A stretch of DNA of 64,000 nucleotides from Gnetum montanum (taxonomy: Eukaryota > Streptophyta > Gnetopsida > Gnetales > Gnetaceae): assembly GCA_015680685.1 (NCBI GenBank), contig MNCI01004721.1, forward strand, positions 94,536 to 158,535. Direction: 5' to 3'. The translations under genes were made by a program, and so were the position numbers. Positions 33,101 through 45,549 of the stretch are shown piece after piece. Positions within the stretch are counted from its first letter, which is position 1. Every line of letters starts with the position of its first letter. Below the pieces are notes generated by a model. That model was not told the DNA's origin. It saw nothing but the letters and a program-made list of their open reading frames with translations, and ran no database searches.

Positions 33101-36100
33101 AAAGTTTATGGGCTAATACTGTTGGCATTGTTATCTATTCCAATACTTCATCTCTTTGCTACCAAGATACTTCATGGAAGATTGCCCAGCAGTCAATATC
33201 TTGCACCAAAGAACATCATGGAGGATCCAATTTGTGCATGATGTTCTTCAACAAAAAGTGCTAATAATCTCTTTTCTAAATATCCTCGACACCTGCAGCT
33301 AATTCTATTAGGGATTTTTTACTAGTTCGGCAATATCATTATATGGGACAAGATAAGCTGTGGACTTCACTCCCATGATTTATTTGGTTTGTGATGTAGG
33401 AGAAACAAAATTTTAGAGGTTTTCAATAGAAGTCACAGTGCTTTAGCTCTATGGAAGGATGCTGCAAAATTTTTAAGGCATTTTAACTGAAACAATGTTG
33501 TTCAGTCGTAACTATAGGTGAGGAATGTGGATAGTAGTTTATATTTGGCATTGATAAAAGTTTATATTTTGCTTTTGCTTTGGTCGTTCTTCTGTAAGTG
33601 GAATTATCTTTTTAGTAACCCGGCCACTATGGATCCAAGGATGTTCATTTGATCAAAAGAAAAAGAACTTTACATTCTGTAAAATGGGTAAAACACAATA
33701 GAATACGGCTCTTATACAGCCCAAAAAAGAAAGAAAAAGATTTCCATGATATAATATTAAGAACAAAGAACAATGGTAGGGATTATGCAAACTATAGCAT
33801 GGTAGCAAAAGCAGGGCATAAATACAAATGATAAAAATCCCAACGATTATCTCCACATTAACTTTGCATTTCAATTGCCTACATGGCTTTGGAAAAATTG
33901 ATGCAATACAGACAAAAGTGTGATCTCTCTTCATTTACTATACTCATCTACCGAAGGCTACAATCCTTTGCAACTTTCCCAAAGCTTGAACCAAATTGTA
34001 CATATATGTCAGTGGCAAAATTCCGTATGCATGTTCAGACAACCTGCGCTGAATGTTTTAAATTCAGCTACTTGAAATAATCATCAAAACACATAATCTC
34101 ATTTAGGGAAAGACTTTGATTTGTCATCTAGTAAGGATACCAACCAACCATTCTACAGATGAGCATTAATAAGAACAAGATATTCCCATCTAAGTAAACA
34201 CATGACTTGCAGCCTCCTCTACAATGGCAATTATTATTCGGTTTATTCCCAACTACAGGTTCAACCTCACAAGAGCACTAAATGGTGACTCTGTCAGATC
34301 AAATCCATAGGTGCCTCACTGCAGTTGGTGCTGGCCTCAAACATTTCTTCCTCATAACCCTTAATCAACTCCCATAAATATACTTTCACTCTCTAAATTT
34401 TCTTTTTACCCTCTCCCAGAAAAAGGGGGAAAACTCTCATCAAGTCATATAAATATACTTTCCCTCTCTGAATTTTCTTTTTACCTTCTCTAGAAAAAAG
34501 GGGGAAAACTCTCAACGTTAGTAACTCTGTCAGATCGAATACATAGGTGCCTCACTTCAGTTGATGCTAGCCTCAAAAATTCCTTCCTCATTGTCCTTAA
34601 TCAATTCCCATAAATATAGTTTCCCTCTCTGAGTTTTCTTTTTAGATTCTCCCAAAAAAGAGGGGAACTCTTAATTTCCATAAATATAGATAGCACCCTT
34701 TCCAAATTTTTCTTAGGCACTTAGTAATCCAAACATTCTGCTATCATTTCTTTACTTCATTAAAAATGGTTCTAGTGTGCACTTTGTAAACTCTTACTCC
34801 ATTCATTCCAAATGCCCATGTTAAAATTTACAAGCTAGACAAGAAATAAATTCAATAAGCCTAAGTTCAAGGTGGTAGAAGGCCATATTTACTTATGGAA
34901 GTATAGTAAAATCAACTAAAAGCATGAAGATAAAGCTCCAATTTCAAAAAAAGATGAAGATCAAGAGAAGTCAAAATAGCCCTTTTGTAAAATAGGGACC
35001 ATAGCCATGTAATTTATTTTTGAACTATTATGCCACATAAGACAAAATAGCAAATTCTATTATTTTTTACTTCTATTAAAAGATTGATTGGTGTATACAA
35101 TTAGATTTTGGCCCCAATCTCTCAAGTCTCTTCAATTTCCAATCCATTTTTCCATAAAAATAGGCTTATCCCATCATATAGTATTATGGCCCCATCTTTT
35201 GGTTATAAATATGTGGGCAAATCATGTTTGTGATTGATGTCATTAATGCCATTGAGGCAAATTGATGCTGAAGAATAAAGACCAAAGATAATAAAAAATT
35301 TTCTCAGGTGCAAATTAAGAAGAGGCCTACTTGTAGAAAACCTTGGTTTGATGTAGACTGTTTAATAGCTTGTAAAGATATTTTAGCTTCACATTTTGAT
35401 GTTTCAATGCTAAATAATTATAGAAAGCTTATTCAAGTTTAAAAAGGAAGTTTATTAAATAATAGCATGAAAGAATTATCAGTGAGCTCCAATCAAATCC
35501 AAAAAGCTTTTAGAATTTCTTCCAAAACAGAACAAAATGGTTGGGATTTTTCCTTATCTACAATTCAAACTTTCTTCAATAACCTTTTTAATCAAGAGGT
35601 TCCCCCTACTATGCAAGATAACTTTAATGTTCTTGACTTATCCCTTGATAACATTTCTGCAGAATTCAAAGGTTTTCTTCTAAGACAGGTGTTGATGCTA
35701 ATCAATTATATGTGGAGCTTCTTAAATGGGGTGGTCCATTGATGTGGAAAGCAGCTTGCAACCTTCTTAATAAAGAGCTTCAACATGGTTTGGATCATTT
35801 TTGGTATTCTAGTGGAGCAGTCTTCCTTTTCAAAAAGGGAGATAAGGCATATTTTAATAATTACCAATTGATTGCAATCAATTCAATTTTCATTAAGCTT
35901 TTAGACATTACTTTAGAAAAGAAAATTAGTTCATGGGTAGAAATGCAATGTCTTCATGCTCAATCACAAGTAGGTTTCAAAATGAATCCTTCTACTATAG
36001 ACCATCTAATAACTTTGCATTATTGCATGGAGAAAGCATAAAGGCCCAACCATACAACTTTTATCTAGTTTCTTGATTTATCCAATGCTTATGATTCTAT

Positions 36101-39100
36101 TGCTCAAGATAAACTTTGGAAGAGATTGGATAGCATTAAAATTTCAAAAGATCTCCTTTCTGTTGCTAAAAGAATCTATGAGACAATTAACATTCATATT
36201 AAAGGAGAAGGAAATTATCAATAGCTCAATTGGAGTTAAACAAGGTTATCCTTGTCCCCTGCACTTTTTCACTTATTTATAAATGAATTAGAGGAATGGA
36301 TGCAAAATACCTCTAATCATGTTGTGTTAGTGAATGGATTATTTTTGAACATGCTTCTCTCTGCAAATAATGTGGCCTAGATTGCAAAAGCAACTACAAG
36401 ATTAAATTATATTCTTCAAATCCTCCATGGTTACTGCAATCATTGTAATATGAAAGTTAATATTGATAAAACTAAAATTAGAATCTTTTTCTTAGGGAAA
36501 AAAGATTTGATATATGTGAATCTTATAAATATTTGGGAGTTGAATTTGCCAGTAATTATAGTTAAAATATGTATATTGCTCAAAGGGTTTCAAGAACCAT
36601 GCAAGCTCTATTTGCTCTAAGAAATAATTGCAGCATGAGACAAATTTTGGCATAGGAGATCAAAGGAAATTTTCATAGTCTTGTCCAACTTGTATTATTA
36701 TATGAGTGTATTGCATGGGGACCTTCTCTTCCCACACATAATTGGAAAAAATTAGAACATGTTCAAAAACAATTTCCAATATGTGAATTTCAAGTGAAAA
36801 TGCAAGCTTCTTATGATATTTTACTTTCAAAAGTAGATTTGCTTCCTCTTGAAGTTGAAGCCCTTTGTCAATTTATTGCTTATACTCGCAAGCTAAGTCA
36901 CATGGAGGAAAATAATTATGCTAAGGAGATAATGAATGCTACAAAAGAAAATGGCTGGTTGCATCAAGGAAAATTACAACTTCAATTATGGAATATTGTA
37001 ATAGAATATCTTCCTTTAAACCAAAGGCTCTTCCAGAAGACTATAAAAGAAAAAGTCTTGGCTAAAGTTTGGTTGAACAAGTCAAGGAAAAAGCATTTTT
37101 ATTTACATTATGTTAGAGGAGGTTTATTATTTAGTACTCAAAAGTATCTATTCTCAGTCATTCCTATTTATTTAAGGAATCAAATTGCTAAAGCAAAAAT
37201 GAGCTCTCATCATCTCCTTATTGAGATAGGTCATTGGATTAATTTACCAAGAAAAGAGCGTATTTGCAAACTATGCAAACAAAGCATAAAAGATGAAGAA
37301 TATATCTTTTTATTTGCCCATCTTTGGGTTACATGCAAATGAATTATAATATTAATTGTAATCTGATGATTATTTTCTTTCAAATTGAGTTGGAGCATTA
37401 CATTACTAATGTGTTTAACTTTCTTTAAAAATATATTGAGGCTTTGTAACTATCCAACAAATCCTTTGTGATTTCCTAGACCCAATAAAAATTTCCAATT
37501 TTCCATTATTTTATCAGCATTTATAAATTAACAATTTATCAATCATCATCATTCCATTAATTTATATTGTTCAACATCTCATTCTTCACATTCCATCCTC
37601 ATCCAATAGCTATCCAACAGCTACCAACAATTGGAATCATAAACATCTTTATCAAAGTATTTTCATCACTCCATCATAGATTTGGTCCAACAATAAATTT
37701 GGATGTCAAATAGTCACAAAAGAGGGATTCATCAATTTCCCCACAAAATTCAACTCATTCAATCCAATTCATCATCTTAGATTGTTCACCAAGTTGAGGT
37801 GACTTCAACAAATCAAATTTCATTCAAATTCAATATCAAAATCTTAAGATTTTTCTGATCTTCAGTTTCACCACAACTCATGGTCAAGTTGTGGTATTGC
37901 AAGTTTCTCAGACCACGAGTTTCACCATGATTTGTAATATCCCAGTTTCCAAACTTTCACAGACCATGACCCATGGTTCACTCACCATGACTTCACCATG
38001 ACTCATGGTTGATTCAAAATCATAACTACAACTCACGATTGCCTCGTGGTTCAACACACAGAACAAGGAAATTTCACCACAACCTATGGTGTACTCACAG
38101 TTGATCACTATAACTCATGGTCAACTTGTGGTATTTTAAAATTTAAATTTCTTACCAATATTCATCACCACGACTCATGGATCCTTCATGGTCTACTCAT
38201 GGAATCCTCAATTTTCACAATTCATTGTTTGTTATCAAACCACAACTCGTGGTCATCACCACAACTCATGGTACACTCATAGTCACATACCATAACTTGT
38301 GTTGTAATACCACAACTCGTGGTAAATTCATTTTTCATATTTTTTATCAAATTTTAACATATTTTCAAAATTTTCAATCAAGGGTCCATTCAGCCAAAAT
38401 CCCTACGATTGATGGTCTTACCTATGGCATTCTGTTCAGCAAAAATAACTGATCCCACTTTTCTGAGGATTCGCTTCAATATAGATGAGTTTCCCATCTT
38501 TTGAGACATTCCAAATCATGTCTTATTAAAATTATGGGAAGGTCTCGTAATAGTTGAACGACTTCATACATTTCCCTTTTTGTTGTCATCCTCTAGTAGT
38601 TTGTTAAAGCAGGCTATTTACTTTTATTTGCAAGGGAACAAATTTATCCATTTTGAGAAGCTGATATCTTTTTCTATCATTGTTAACTAAATTCTTCTAG
38701 AAGGTTGTCTGGAACAATCTGGGCAACAGTAAAAATAAACATTCAGGTTGGCAACACTTAGATAATTGGCCACACATCATTATCAAATGATCCAGCTACC
38801 TTAATGGTCAGCCCATGTTAAAGTGAAGATAACTATGACACTGTCTTTATTTCATATCAGATTTTTCCATAACAGATGCATCATGCAAAGAAGCTTAATG
38901 ATCTACATCATACTCCTCTATTATTTAAAATTGGCAATGTGTAATTGATTTGTTATAACTTTTCATAAAAAGGTCGCCTATTGCAATTTTAGGATGAGAT
39001 CTTACTGTTTTCATTTGTTTCTTCACAATCCTTTTTAATAAAAGCTCCCTACTTTAGCACCATTCATTATTCAGAATCACCTTAAAGTTAAGAAAAAATA

Positions 39101-41770
39101 ACATGAATAAATCACACTTCAGAATGAATAAACATATGTGGTTAGAGAAGAAAATGTTCATAGTTAGTCAAATTTAAGACAGAGAATGAAGATTTAGACC
39201 CATGACTTATGCTGGAATTTCACAACTCTCTTTTATCTATCAGCCTTTCACCAATACAAGTCTCTCAGCCCTTCTGCACTCCCAGAGACATAAACAACAA
39301 ATATCATATCACACATGTTCTCAACACATGACCTAGATATAAAGTAGACGTACTCTCATTTGTTAATCTCCTTCAGCAATCAGCAGTCCACAAGCTTTCA
39401 CATAAACATGTCCTGACTCATAGAGCTATCACGTTACTATGCTATGAGGCAGCAATATGGTAAAAAATCCAACTTCCCAGCACTTTCAATTGTTAAACCC
39501 TTTTTTTTCCTATATTTTCTGAGTTCTCTTTTCCGGAGCCGTGCAATTTCTTTTACCATGTGGTTGTCGGTTATTGTCATCCTAGCACAAACTTAAATCA
39601 TAGTAACAGCTATCACCATTCACATTCATCCATTATAGTTGCGTTGTAACTTTTTACTGCATACTTCAATCCCAAGGCTTTTCCCCACAGCCATTTTTCA
39701 ACACTTTTACCTCTAGAATGCAAGATCCTACTTCTAGATCTTTTAAGAAATGAAATTTGAAATATAAATTTTACGTATTTTCTTACATTATATTTCAAAA
39801 CTACCATAAAAAATATTTTTCCTTGATCTGCTTTAGATTATTCTATATTTTTCAAAGTAAGATTAAAAGAAAAAGCAAAACTACTTTTAGATTATCCTAT
39901 TTTTTTCAATGATTCTTCTTTTAAAGTACAAATTAACTATGCATGACAAGTACCATTCACTCGAGTAAAACAATCAGAATATGTGCATTTTCTTGAATGT
40001 GAATTTTACTGTTTTTAAAGCATGGCTTTCATTTTACGGATAATAACAAGGATAAACAAAGCATAAGCAACTGAAAAACAAATCACCAATTACAGGGACA
40101 AAGAGAGATCAGGGCAACATTAGACTATTTAAGAACAAACAAATAAATGCAACAGATTCCTTCTTACAGGCCAATAACACTTACCTATTTTACTTCACAA
40201 TTAATTTGTTTCGCTGATTGTCGCAGAATAAAGTAGATTGCAAATTTATCCAGTTAATTATTCCTTGTCTACCCCAGTTTAGAATGCTTTCTAAATTAAT
40301 TTGAATTGCATGGACTTGTTTATTGAATAGAGAGACAATTTAAACTACAGAATGAGCCCTGTGGAACTATACTTGACCTAATATATGTTTTATTTTTCTT
40401 TTCAGCCACGCAAACTTCTTTTTAACAATGCCCCAAAATTATTATCATACAATGGGTCAGCCAAATGATGGCGTGCAGAATAAATTTGGAACAAAAGCAA
40501 CCTGGACATAGTTTCAAAAGCATGACTGACATAAATTAGAAACAATAAACTGACAATGGAACTGAAAGAATAAATGATAGGGTGCAAATAAATCATAACA
40601 GATACATCAAAAATAAAGTAAAGTAAGATATAATTACTGCCAGCACTAAAATAAATTAAGTAAATGTATCTCTCTTATGACACAAAGATAGAACCAATGA
40701 ACCGCTTAATTTACTGATTAAAATAATCTTATGATATTATAACCATGATCCCGTGGAAGCAAGGCTACCAGAAAATCTTGTAAATTATAACAGAAATTGT
40801 TTCCAGGGTTCAAAGTGGTCACATGCTACCCACAGGCTACTCTGAGTCAGTACTGTTTCATATGGGCATGTTTTGGGACTCCGAGATGAATCGATAATTT
40901 AAGGTGCTCTACTGATCCATATTGCAGTCTATCAGTCCTACCTCCCCACTCAATTTCCTAACCAGAATCCTTAAAAAACACACCATGCCAACAAAAACAA
41001 AAACCAAACTGGAAAAAAGAAACAAACAAACAAATACACACTACAGCCTCTGTATTAATCTGTAACTCGTCGTAAGTCCCTAAAGCTTGCTCTTACGTAA
41101 CACACCATCAGATAGGCAAAGCATAAAGAGAAAGTTCTACTTTCAACGCTCATTTAAAGGTTTTTGATAACTTCGAAATGAATGATAATTTTACTAGCTA
41201 AAAAGCATCCTTTACAATCATATCAATACCTTCCCGATGATTTGCTGCAATAATCTCTTCCTGGTCAGACCGTACCGCATAACCTATATCTCCGGGTCCG
41301 TTGCCGCTGAATTTCACTTCTTCTGCCTTTTTCCCCGCTTTTGCTCTTTTCCGTCTTCCATCCTCAGGATTGTTTCCTGCCTCAAGTTCTTCTTCTACGG
41401 GTGGTATCGCATTATTATCTGCATTTTTGCAATAATCGTTATCCTGTGATTCTGCATCTGCTGCTTTGGTTCTTGCACTCGCTCTGGTACGTTTTGCCCC
41501 TCTCTGGTTCTTTTGCGTTTCAATTTCCCTGACCGTTTCTTTTTTCCCCTTTTTTGCTCTTGCAGCGAGCTTTTCTTGTGCAGGCGGTGCCGCAACATCT
41601 GCATTTTTGCAGGAATCATGATCCTGTGCTTCTACATCTGCTGCAGCTTTGGTTCTTGCACTTGCTCTCGTAAGTCTGCCCCCTCGCTGGTTGTTTTGCG
41701 TTTGAGTAACATTAACCACATCCTTTTCTTCCTTTTTCCCTTTTGCTTGCCCTACCTTTTTCCTAGGCAT
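30149..41770 (-). CDS. BORR: Borealin-like protein, chromosomal passenger complex, five exons
   Basis: Exons read by eye: 41,230-41,770; 31,627-31,968; 31,276-31,319; 31,057-31,122; 30,149-30,298. All junctions are GT-AG and their phases fit, giving 380 residues. Exon 2 starts ERRIVAIQAFRDVQIDQCLS, the coiled coil that in borealins binds the other passenger subunits (INCENP, survivin-like). Exon 5 holds TPRTSRRPKVGEILLSVHGS then PLGVYRED, the conserved C-terminal motif of plant borealin relatives. Known family role: positioning Aurora kinase at centromeres and the cell-division midzone. The N-terminal exon is basic, has a tandem duplication of about 57-60 residues (11-70 and 75-131, each with LTRASARTKA or RTRASARTKA) and is probably disordered. 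Intron 1 is 9.26 kb with a LINE. The 3' end is the least certain point: a possible GT donor at 30,167-30,168 could lead to a further exon instead of the stop at 30,149. Confidence 0.8.
34282..34690. repeat. Duplicated block in intron 1
   Basis: The sequence beginning ACTCTGTCAGATC and containing CATAGGTGCCTCACT (34,308 region) recurs around 34,525-34,560. TTTCCCTCTCTGAATTTTCT-type sequence with AAAAAGGGGGAAAACTCTCA occurs three times (about 34,385, 34,455 and 34,620). Confidence 0.75.
35080..37440 (+). pseudogene. LINE (non-LTR retrotransposon) remnant with reverse transcriptase
   Basis: Order on the plus strand: linker with KPWFDVDCLIACKDILASHF (35,335 on); RT motifs VFLFKKGDKAYFNNYQLIAI (35,820-35,880), FLDLSNAYDSIAQDKLW (36,072-36,122) and GVKQGYPCPLH (36,232-36,265); then the catalytic region, where the usual ADD is ANN (MLLSANNVA, about 36,350-36,376); and a C-terminal CKLCKQSIKDEEYIFLF zinc-like motif (37,265-37,315). 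Stops and frame changes plus the lost aspartates make it dead. It lacks an endonuclease domain, so it is 5' truncated. The wording of the KKGD..NY motif differs from typical plant L1 and looks nearer CR1/Jockey-like or RTE-like enzymes; the clade is uncertain. It lies antisense in the borealin intron. Confidence 0.85.
37870..38325. repeat. Array of ACCACAACTCATGGT-like near-palindromes
   Basis: About fifteen variants of ACCACAACTCATGGT occur in both orientations (for example 37,871, 38,079, 38,165, 38,237, 38,257 and 38,309), spaced 15-50 bases apart without fixed period. The style resembles the U3 motif clusters of the LTR elements in this window, but no LTR ends were found around it. Confidence 0.7.
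41378..41740 (-). repeat. Tandem duplication inside exon 1 of the borealin-like gene
   Basis: DNA 41,561-41,740 and 41,378-41,548 encode related blocks of 60 and 57 residues. Stretches such as TCTGCATTTTTGCA and TTTGGTTCTTGCAC are retained in both (plus-strand wording), so the duplication is visible at the DNA level and is fairly recent. Confidence 0.85.
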
Positions 41771-42545
41771 TGCAGATCCGCTGCTGATGATCAAAGTAAT
41801 GACCGCGTTCACTTATTTTGCAGGATTATCGTCGTCAAATTCCCGTAAACGTGATGCTCCGCATTTCACAGGACCATTCGCTGAAAGGCGGGATCACGTG
41901 ATTTGATTTTCATCTGAGCATACAAATTGTTCCGCCTCTGGTAATAAGCAATAATCCAAAAAAATTCATACGCATTTTCTTCGATATCAAGATAATACCG
42001 CAGAGTATACATAAACTATCTCACCCTTATTCTCAGCTTGACGCCGACTGTGAAATTTTGAAATATCGATGCTGAAGGTCAGAAATCTCCCGCTCAAACG
42101 CGTATACCATGAATTTAAATTTAAAGATTTTAATCGCCGCTCCTCCTCTGCATTGGTGAAATTTTCTTCCAAGAGTAGTGAATTTTAAGTCCTTGGTTTC
42201 TAAGGTATGGGAGTGATTCCTCTCCCTCCATAGCCATAGAAGTTCTGGCTATCGTTTTGAGGTTAGAACTTATTGCTTCAACTCCAACATTTTTGTTCGA
42301 TGTCATTGATAAATATAAATGTTCACTAAATAACAATAAGGTGTTAGCATTAGTAGTCTTACTAAGGTGTTAGCATTAGTAGTCTTAAGTAGTAAGACTT
42401 TTGATTATGGGTTTAATTTAAGTAAGGAATGCTAAGTTATAAAGTTTTTTGGTGACCAACTTGCTTTGTCTACTTCCTTTCTTTGTATTTAGAAATGTCT
42501 TCGACTACTTTTTCTCTACTCTATTTGGAAGTTTTGGTGTGTAGT
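41771..42545 (-). promoter_or_regulatory. Upstream region of the borealin-like gene
   Basis: It contains a 10-bp palindrome ATCACGTGAT with a G-box core CACGTG (41,895-41,900), and AAAGGCGGGA (41,884-41,893), which resembles an E2F site as expected for a cell-cycle gene. A 24-bp direct repeat (42,338-42,361 and 42,364-42,387) contains GGTGTTAGCATTAGTAGTCT. No TATA box was assigned. Confidence 0.4.
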
Positions 42546-43597
42546 TGATGAGTGGCGAGGTACCCCTACACTCAACCATACGAAACGAGCGTACACGCGT
42601 GATCCGGTCGAACTCCGCAGACTAAATGCCTTAACGCCACAAGAAACACTTGGGGTTAATCGTTCGTTGTCTTCCCAGGCTTGCTTGTATGTGTCACGGT
42701 GTATGGTTAAGCAAGTCTGAGGTATGTGATTTTTTTGGTATTTTCGGCTTATCTTCTATGCTACCAGGAGAAAGGGTTGAGAAAACTAAACTAACTCTAA
42801 CTAAGATCTAAGTCTAAATTAACTAGCGTCAGCATCCGTTCCCACTTGCCGGACACACCCTGAACTATGCAACTGCAGCTTACCAAACGCTAATCGTTAC
42901 TGGGATCGCCACACGTAACGCAAGTGCTCGAAGTGGTCGTACTGAGGCACCTATTTAGCCTACGTGTGATAAGCAGCCGATTCCTTAGCCAGCCGTACAC
43001 ACCCGTGGGTGCTCGTAACTAAGTCGTACTTATCACACGATCTAGCCTAGCAATGAGCAGCCGATTCCTCAACTAGCCGTACACATTAGACCCGGGAGTT
43101 ACCAAGCGCAGAATCCTGGAATACGCTACTGGGTTACCAAGCATCCAATGCTCGTAATTGAGTCGTACTCATGCATTGCGTCAAGCAGCCGATTCCTTGA
43201 CTAGCCGTACACGTCCGTAGACGCTCGTAATCAAGTCGTACTTGAACGCACTAGGAAAGCAGGAAATAAAGCAATAAAACCATGTACTGCAAGGTTTATC
43301 CAATCAAGTTCGTCTTTATTGCCGTACACAACTTGGGTTCAGGTTACAAGCTGCTCGAATAAAGAGCCGTTCACTCTAGGACTCCTACTGCGGGCACATG
43401 GGGAAAAATTCTAACTCTGGAGTGATCAATCTACCAGAGCTTCGCTACACTAGCCAGGATTGGGAAATGAAGGGAGTGCCGCCTCTTATTTATAGAAATG
43501 GCGGCGCGAAGCGATATCGCGTACGCGATATCGCAAGAGAAGACGCGATATCGCGTCGGCCGCGATATCGCAGCCTAGTGTAAACCGCGTCTCATCA
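42546..43597 (-). mobile_element. Solo LTR with perfect target duplication GTAGT
   Basis: It starts TGATGAG (42,546) and ends CTCATCA (43,597). It is flanked by GTAGT at 42,541-42,545 and 43,598-43,602. No internal element sequence remains, so the two LTRs of the original insertion recombined. U3 is on the right with a perfect 24-bp palindrome (43,511-43,534) and further CGATATCG blocks; the minus-strand TATAAATA is at 43,487-43,494. It reads toward the borealin-like gene, whose start codon is 776 bases beyond. Confidence 0.95.
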
Positions 43598-43602
43598 GTA
43601 GT

Positions 43603-44215
43603 TATTTTCTAGCACCAAGAGCATAACTATGACTTCTCTTCACGAGTTAAATATCAAATTCTAAAAGATGTCACTTTATAACTACATCTTGAAACAAAAA
43701 AGCTCCCAATGAAAGTTGCACAATTAATTTATTTTCAACAATGTTAATTTCTTTTTGTTGTGGAGGCTGAATGATGGAAAACTTTTAGCTTTTGTTACCA
43801 TTTGTTCATTATTTTTTATTGATGTGTTCTTTTGTCTCTAGAGAGAGCTTTTTTATTCTCTTCACCAGAAACACTTTACTAATAAGTGAAAACCCATGAG
43901 AGCACTTCTAAATAAGGGTAAGTCCTCATCTTTTTCCTACCATGGAGGGGAGGTTTTTTAAAATTAGTTATAAAGATGAAAACCTATAAGGCTTTTTCTC
44001 TACACTCTCTCTTTGATGATCTATTGTACTCTAAAATTTTTTAATATTATCATACATTTTTGTAGGGTTCGACACCCCCCTCCCATAAAAAAAAGTTTTA
44101 ATTGGGCCTAAATATTGTTAAAAAATGATCTTGATTTCAACAAAACACACCCCACCCCACACTGTCACCCCCCAAAGCCTCACTAAATCCTCATGCTATA
44201 AACAACATCTACTAG
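43603..44215. other. Unassigned AT-rich sequence
   Basis: No gene, repeat or element end is recognised between the solo LTR and the next LTR fragment. Confidence 0.5.
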
Positions 44216-44686
44216 TAATGAGCAATGGGCATTCCCTACATCCAAGTATTCAAATCACTAATGTGTATGCACAATCTAGTCGAATTCTGTGGACTTCTTT
44301 CACCTAAGTGGCCTATATCCTTATATAGTAAAATGTGTAATTGCTAGTCATTGTCTTTCCAATCAACACTCATGTTAATCTGTTTGTATGGTTAAGTATG
44401 ATTGAGGTGTAGAATATTTATTTTTATAATTTTCATTGTTTTCTTTATTTGCACAATGGTTAAATAAATAAAGGATTGAATATTTACTATCACTAGTTAA
44501 TTAAGTAAGCTATCCTAGATGTGGAGTATTCATTTCCACTCTCTATATATATCTTGAATGTATACTAACATTGTAGGGTTACCAAGTATTTACTACTAGG
44601 TGTACCAAGTATTCATTGCTGGGATTACCAAATGTTAGTATATTATGCTTGAAGTGGTTGTATTCATGTTACTTATTGATGAGTAG
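44216..44686 (-). mobile_element. LTR fragment G, interrupted by element F
   Basis: From TAATGAGCAATGGGCATTCC onward it aligns with the left half of F's 3' LTR (44,687-45,144) and stops exactly where that LTR begins. The rest should lie beyond F's 5' LTR, outside the window. Confidence 0.8.
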
Positions 44687-45549
44687 TGGGTATTACCTAC
44701 ACCTAACCATACAAATCACTAGTGTGTGTACCCATAACCCAGTCAAATTTTGTAGACTTCATTTACTTTAGTGGCTTATATCTTTAGATAGTAAAAGACG
44801 TGGTGACTAGTTGATGTGTTCCTAATCAAAACTTGGGTTAATATATTCATATGGCTAGGTGTGATTGAAGTGTAAAATATTTATTTTATTTTAATAGCTT
44901 TTTATTATTTTCTTATTTGCAAAATGTTTAATTAAAGAAAGGGTTGAATAGTAAATTTTACTAATTAATTTACTAAACTATCCTAAACATGAAGCATCCA
45001 TTTCCATTTTTCATACACATCTTGAACATATACTAACACTGCTAGGTTACCAAGTATTTACTGCTACATATACCAAGCATCCATTACTAGGATTATCAAG
45101 CATTAGTGTATTATGCTCGAAGTGGTCATACGCACATTACTTATGAATTAAAATATTAAATGTTCAAGAATCAAGAAAGTAAACTGCATTCAAAGTAAAA
45201 TACTGGAAAATAAACTTAAACTAATCCAAGTGCTACAATGGATAGAGAAATCTAAATTTTATTATCATTCATGCAACTATGTTCAAGTACACATTACACT
45301 AAAATAAAACTCCATACAATCAATTCAATTCACATTGTAGGTACTCAAAGGGAAAAATTTGCTAAGTTCTACAAAAAGAAACTACAAGAGTTTAGCTAAG
45401 GAATCAACTAAATGGTGTCATAAATGCATCTCGTGTATGTACTTACATAAGCAATGAGTGGATTAGCATTGATGCACATGTACTAATGCATCAACGGGGT
45501 TGTGTCGATGGGAATGTGTTGATGCATTTGCATTATTGACACTTCATCA
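44687..45549 (-). mobile_element. 3' LTR of element F
   Basis: It starts TGATGAG (44,687) and ends TTCATCA (45,549), a one-base change from CTCATCA. The polypurine tract CTATGAGGGTA follows on the minus-strand upstream side (45,550-45,560), with AAGGATGAGTTTT further out. U3 (45,430-45,549) holds GCATCAACG / GTCGATG / TTGATGCAT motifs. Confidence 0.85.

Larger units (their letters stand above)
31969..41229 (-). other. Intron 1 of the borealin-like gene (9.26 kb)
   Basis: The donor is AAG|GTATTG at 41,229 and the acceptor is TGACAG|TC at 31,969. Exon 1 ends in phase 1 and exon 2 supplies two bases, so the frame joins. It contains a duplicated block (34,282-34,690), a LINE (about 35,080-37,440) and a motif array (37,870-38,325). 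The stretches 31,980-34,250 and 38,350-41,200 are AT-rich with nothing recognised. Confidence 0.65.

Noticed and set aside
37870-38325. CRISPR-like array
   Set aside because: Plant nuclear context, repeats vary and occur in both orientations, spacers are not uniform.
41513-41848. Plus-strand frame opposite borealin exon 1
   Set aside because: Antisense shadow of the duplicated basic exon.
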